A stretch of 43,656 nucleotides of DNA from an uncultured Lachnospiraceae bacterium. Lineage in GTDB: Bacteria; Bacillota; Clostridia; Lachnospirales; Lachnospiraceae. Made by a program: the position numbers and the translations under genes. The stretch is taken from NCBI GenBank assembly GCA_902786365.1, contig CADACD010000020.1:1-43656 (forward strand). The letters are read 5' to 3'. The notes below the pieces were generated by a model, which saw only the letters and a list, made by a program, of their open reading frames with translations, was not told the DNA's origin and searched no databases. Positions 43,521 through 43,656 of the stretch are shown here, one piece after another; position 1 is the first letter of the stretch, and each line of letters begins with the position of its first letter.

Positions 43521-43656
43521 TAAGAACACCCCCCTTTTTGAAGTTTTTTGACTATCTGCTGTGGTGTGTACTTTCCGTCTGAAAGCTGAACTAACTGTTC
43601 AATTGTCAAATGCTTTCTCTGGTAGGCATCTATCAGCTGTGCTGTTGTAATGTCCT
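43520..43656 (-). CDS. C-terminal end of a mobile-element gene, cut by window edge
   Basis: The last 44 codons are visible: DITTAQLIDAYQRKHLTIEQ, then LVQLSDGKYTPQQIVKKLQK and GGCS before TAA at 43520-43522. The repeated short helices with LTIEQL and YTPQQI resemble small phage-associated proteins. I do not recognise the family. Its stop overlaps the next gene's ATG. A AAAAAGGGGGG run lies just before the stop. Confidence 0.6.
   Translation of the reverse strand, partial: DITTAQLIDAYQRKHLTIEQLVQLSDGKYTPQQIVKKLQKGGCS

Overview
The window looks like a low-GC Clostridia chromosome, most likely Lachnospiraceae. The evidence is the AT-rich composition, GGAGG-type ribosome binding sites, a full de novo purine/pyrimidine gene set, a clpC-radA neighbourhood, DUF6142, VanZ and AAA-ATPase/PD-(D/E)XK proteins, and paired heterodimeric ABC exporters typical of that family. 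I cannot name the species. Almost every gene lies on the minus strand; the one clear plus-strand gene is aspartate kinase.

Layout in coordinate order. 1-404: no gene, but leftward tandem promoter modules resembling stable-RNA promoters. 405-5416: a minus-strand operon gntR(YtrA type)-clpC-137 aa protein-radA, with a palindrome inside the promoter. 5432-9633: a membrane-anchored cohesin protein and a secreted glucosaminidase carrying a dockerin. 9666-13470: purE, purM, purN, purD. 13508-14559: three small membrane proteins (DUF6142, VanZ, and a 49-residue peptide). 14625-19699: pyrC-pyrF-pyrK-pyrD-pyrE. 19661-20139: a frameshifted plus-strand gene remnant and a GC-rich palindrome. 20197-25873: AEC transporter, then the operon cysE-ABC-ABC. 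25900-27528: lysC with a leader of about 140 nt and a large stem-loop behind it. 27572-31900: a second ABC exporter pair with a possible regulator remnant upstream. 31973-36371: aroC, glyA, map and a P-loop kinase. 36551-36685: tRNA-Gly(GCC) with its promoter. 36727-39791: AAA-ATPase/nuclease-like protein and a SleB-type hydrolase.

39914-43656 is the accessory part. A large serine recombinase sits directly against the truncated 5' side of a SpoIID-like/peptidoglycan-binding gene, and its stop codon overlaps the host reading frame. Behind the recombinase lie ten copies of a 20-bp repeat, a small ORF, a non-coding stretch, and two short genes reading in from the right edge, one of them frameshifted in a G tract. 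The element continues past the window, so the missing N-terminal half of the host gene is expected on its far side.

The two most interesting items are this intervening element, which could be a developmentally excised (skin-like) insertion or simply a prophage, and the cohesin/dockerin pair. In the latter a cell-wall hydrolase could dock onto a transmembrane receptor with a long acidic cytoplasmic tail. Coordinates of motifs inside proteins are approximate because they were read by eye.
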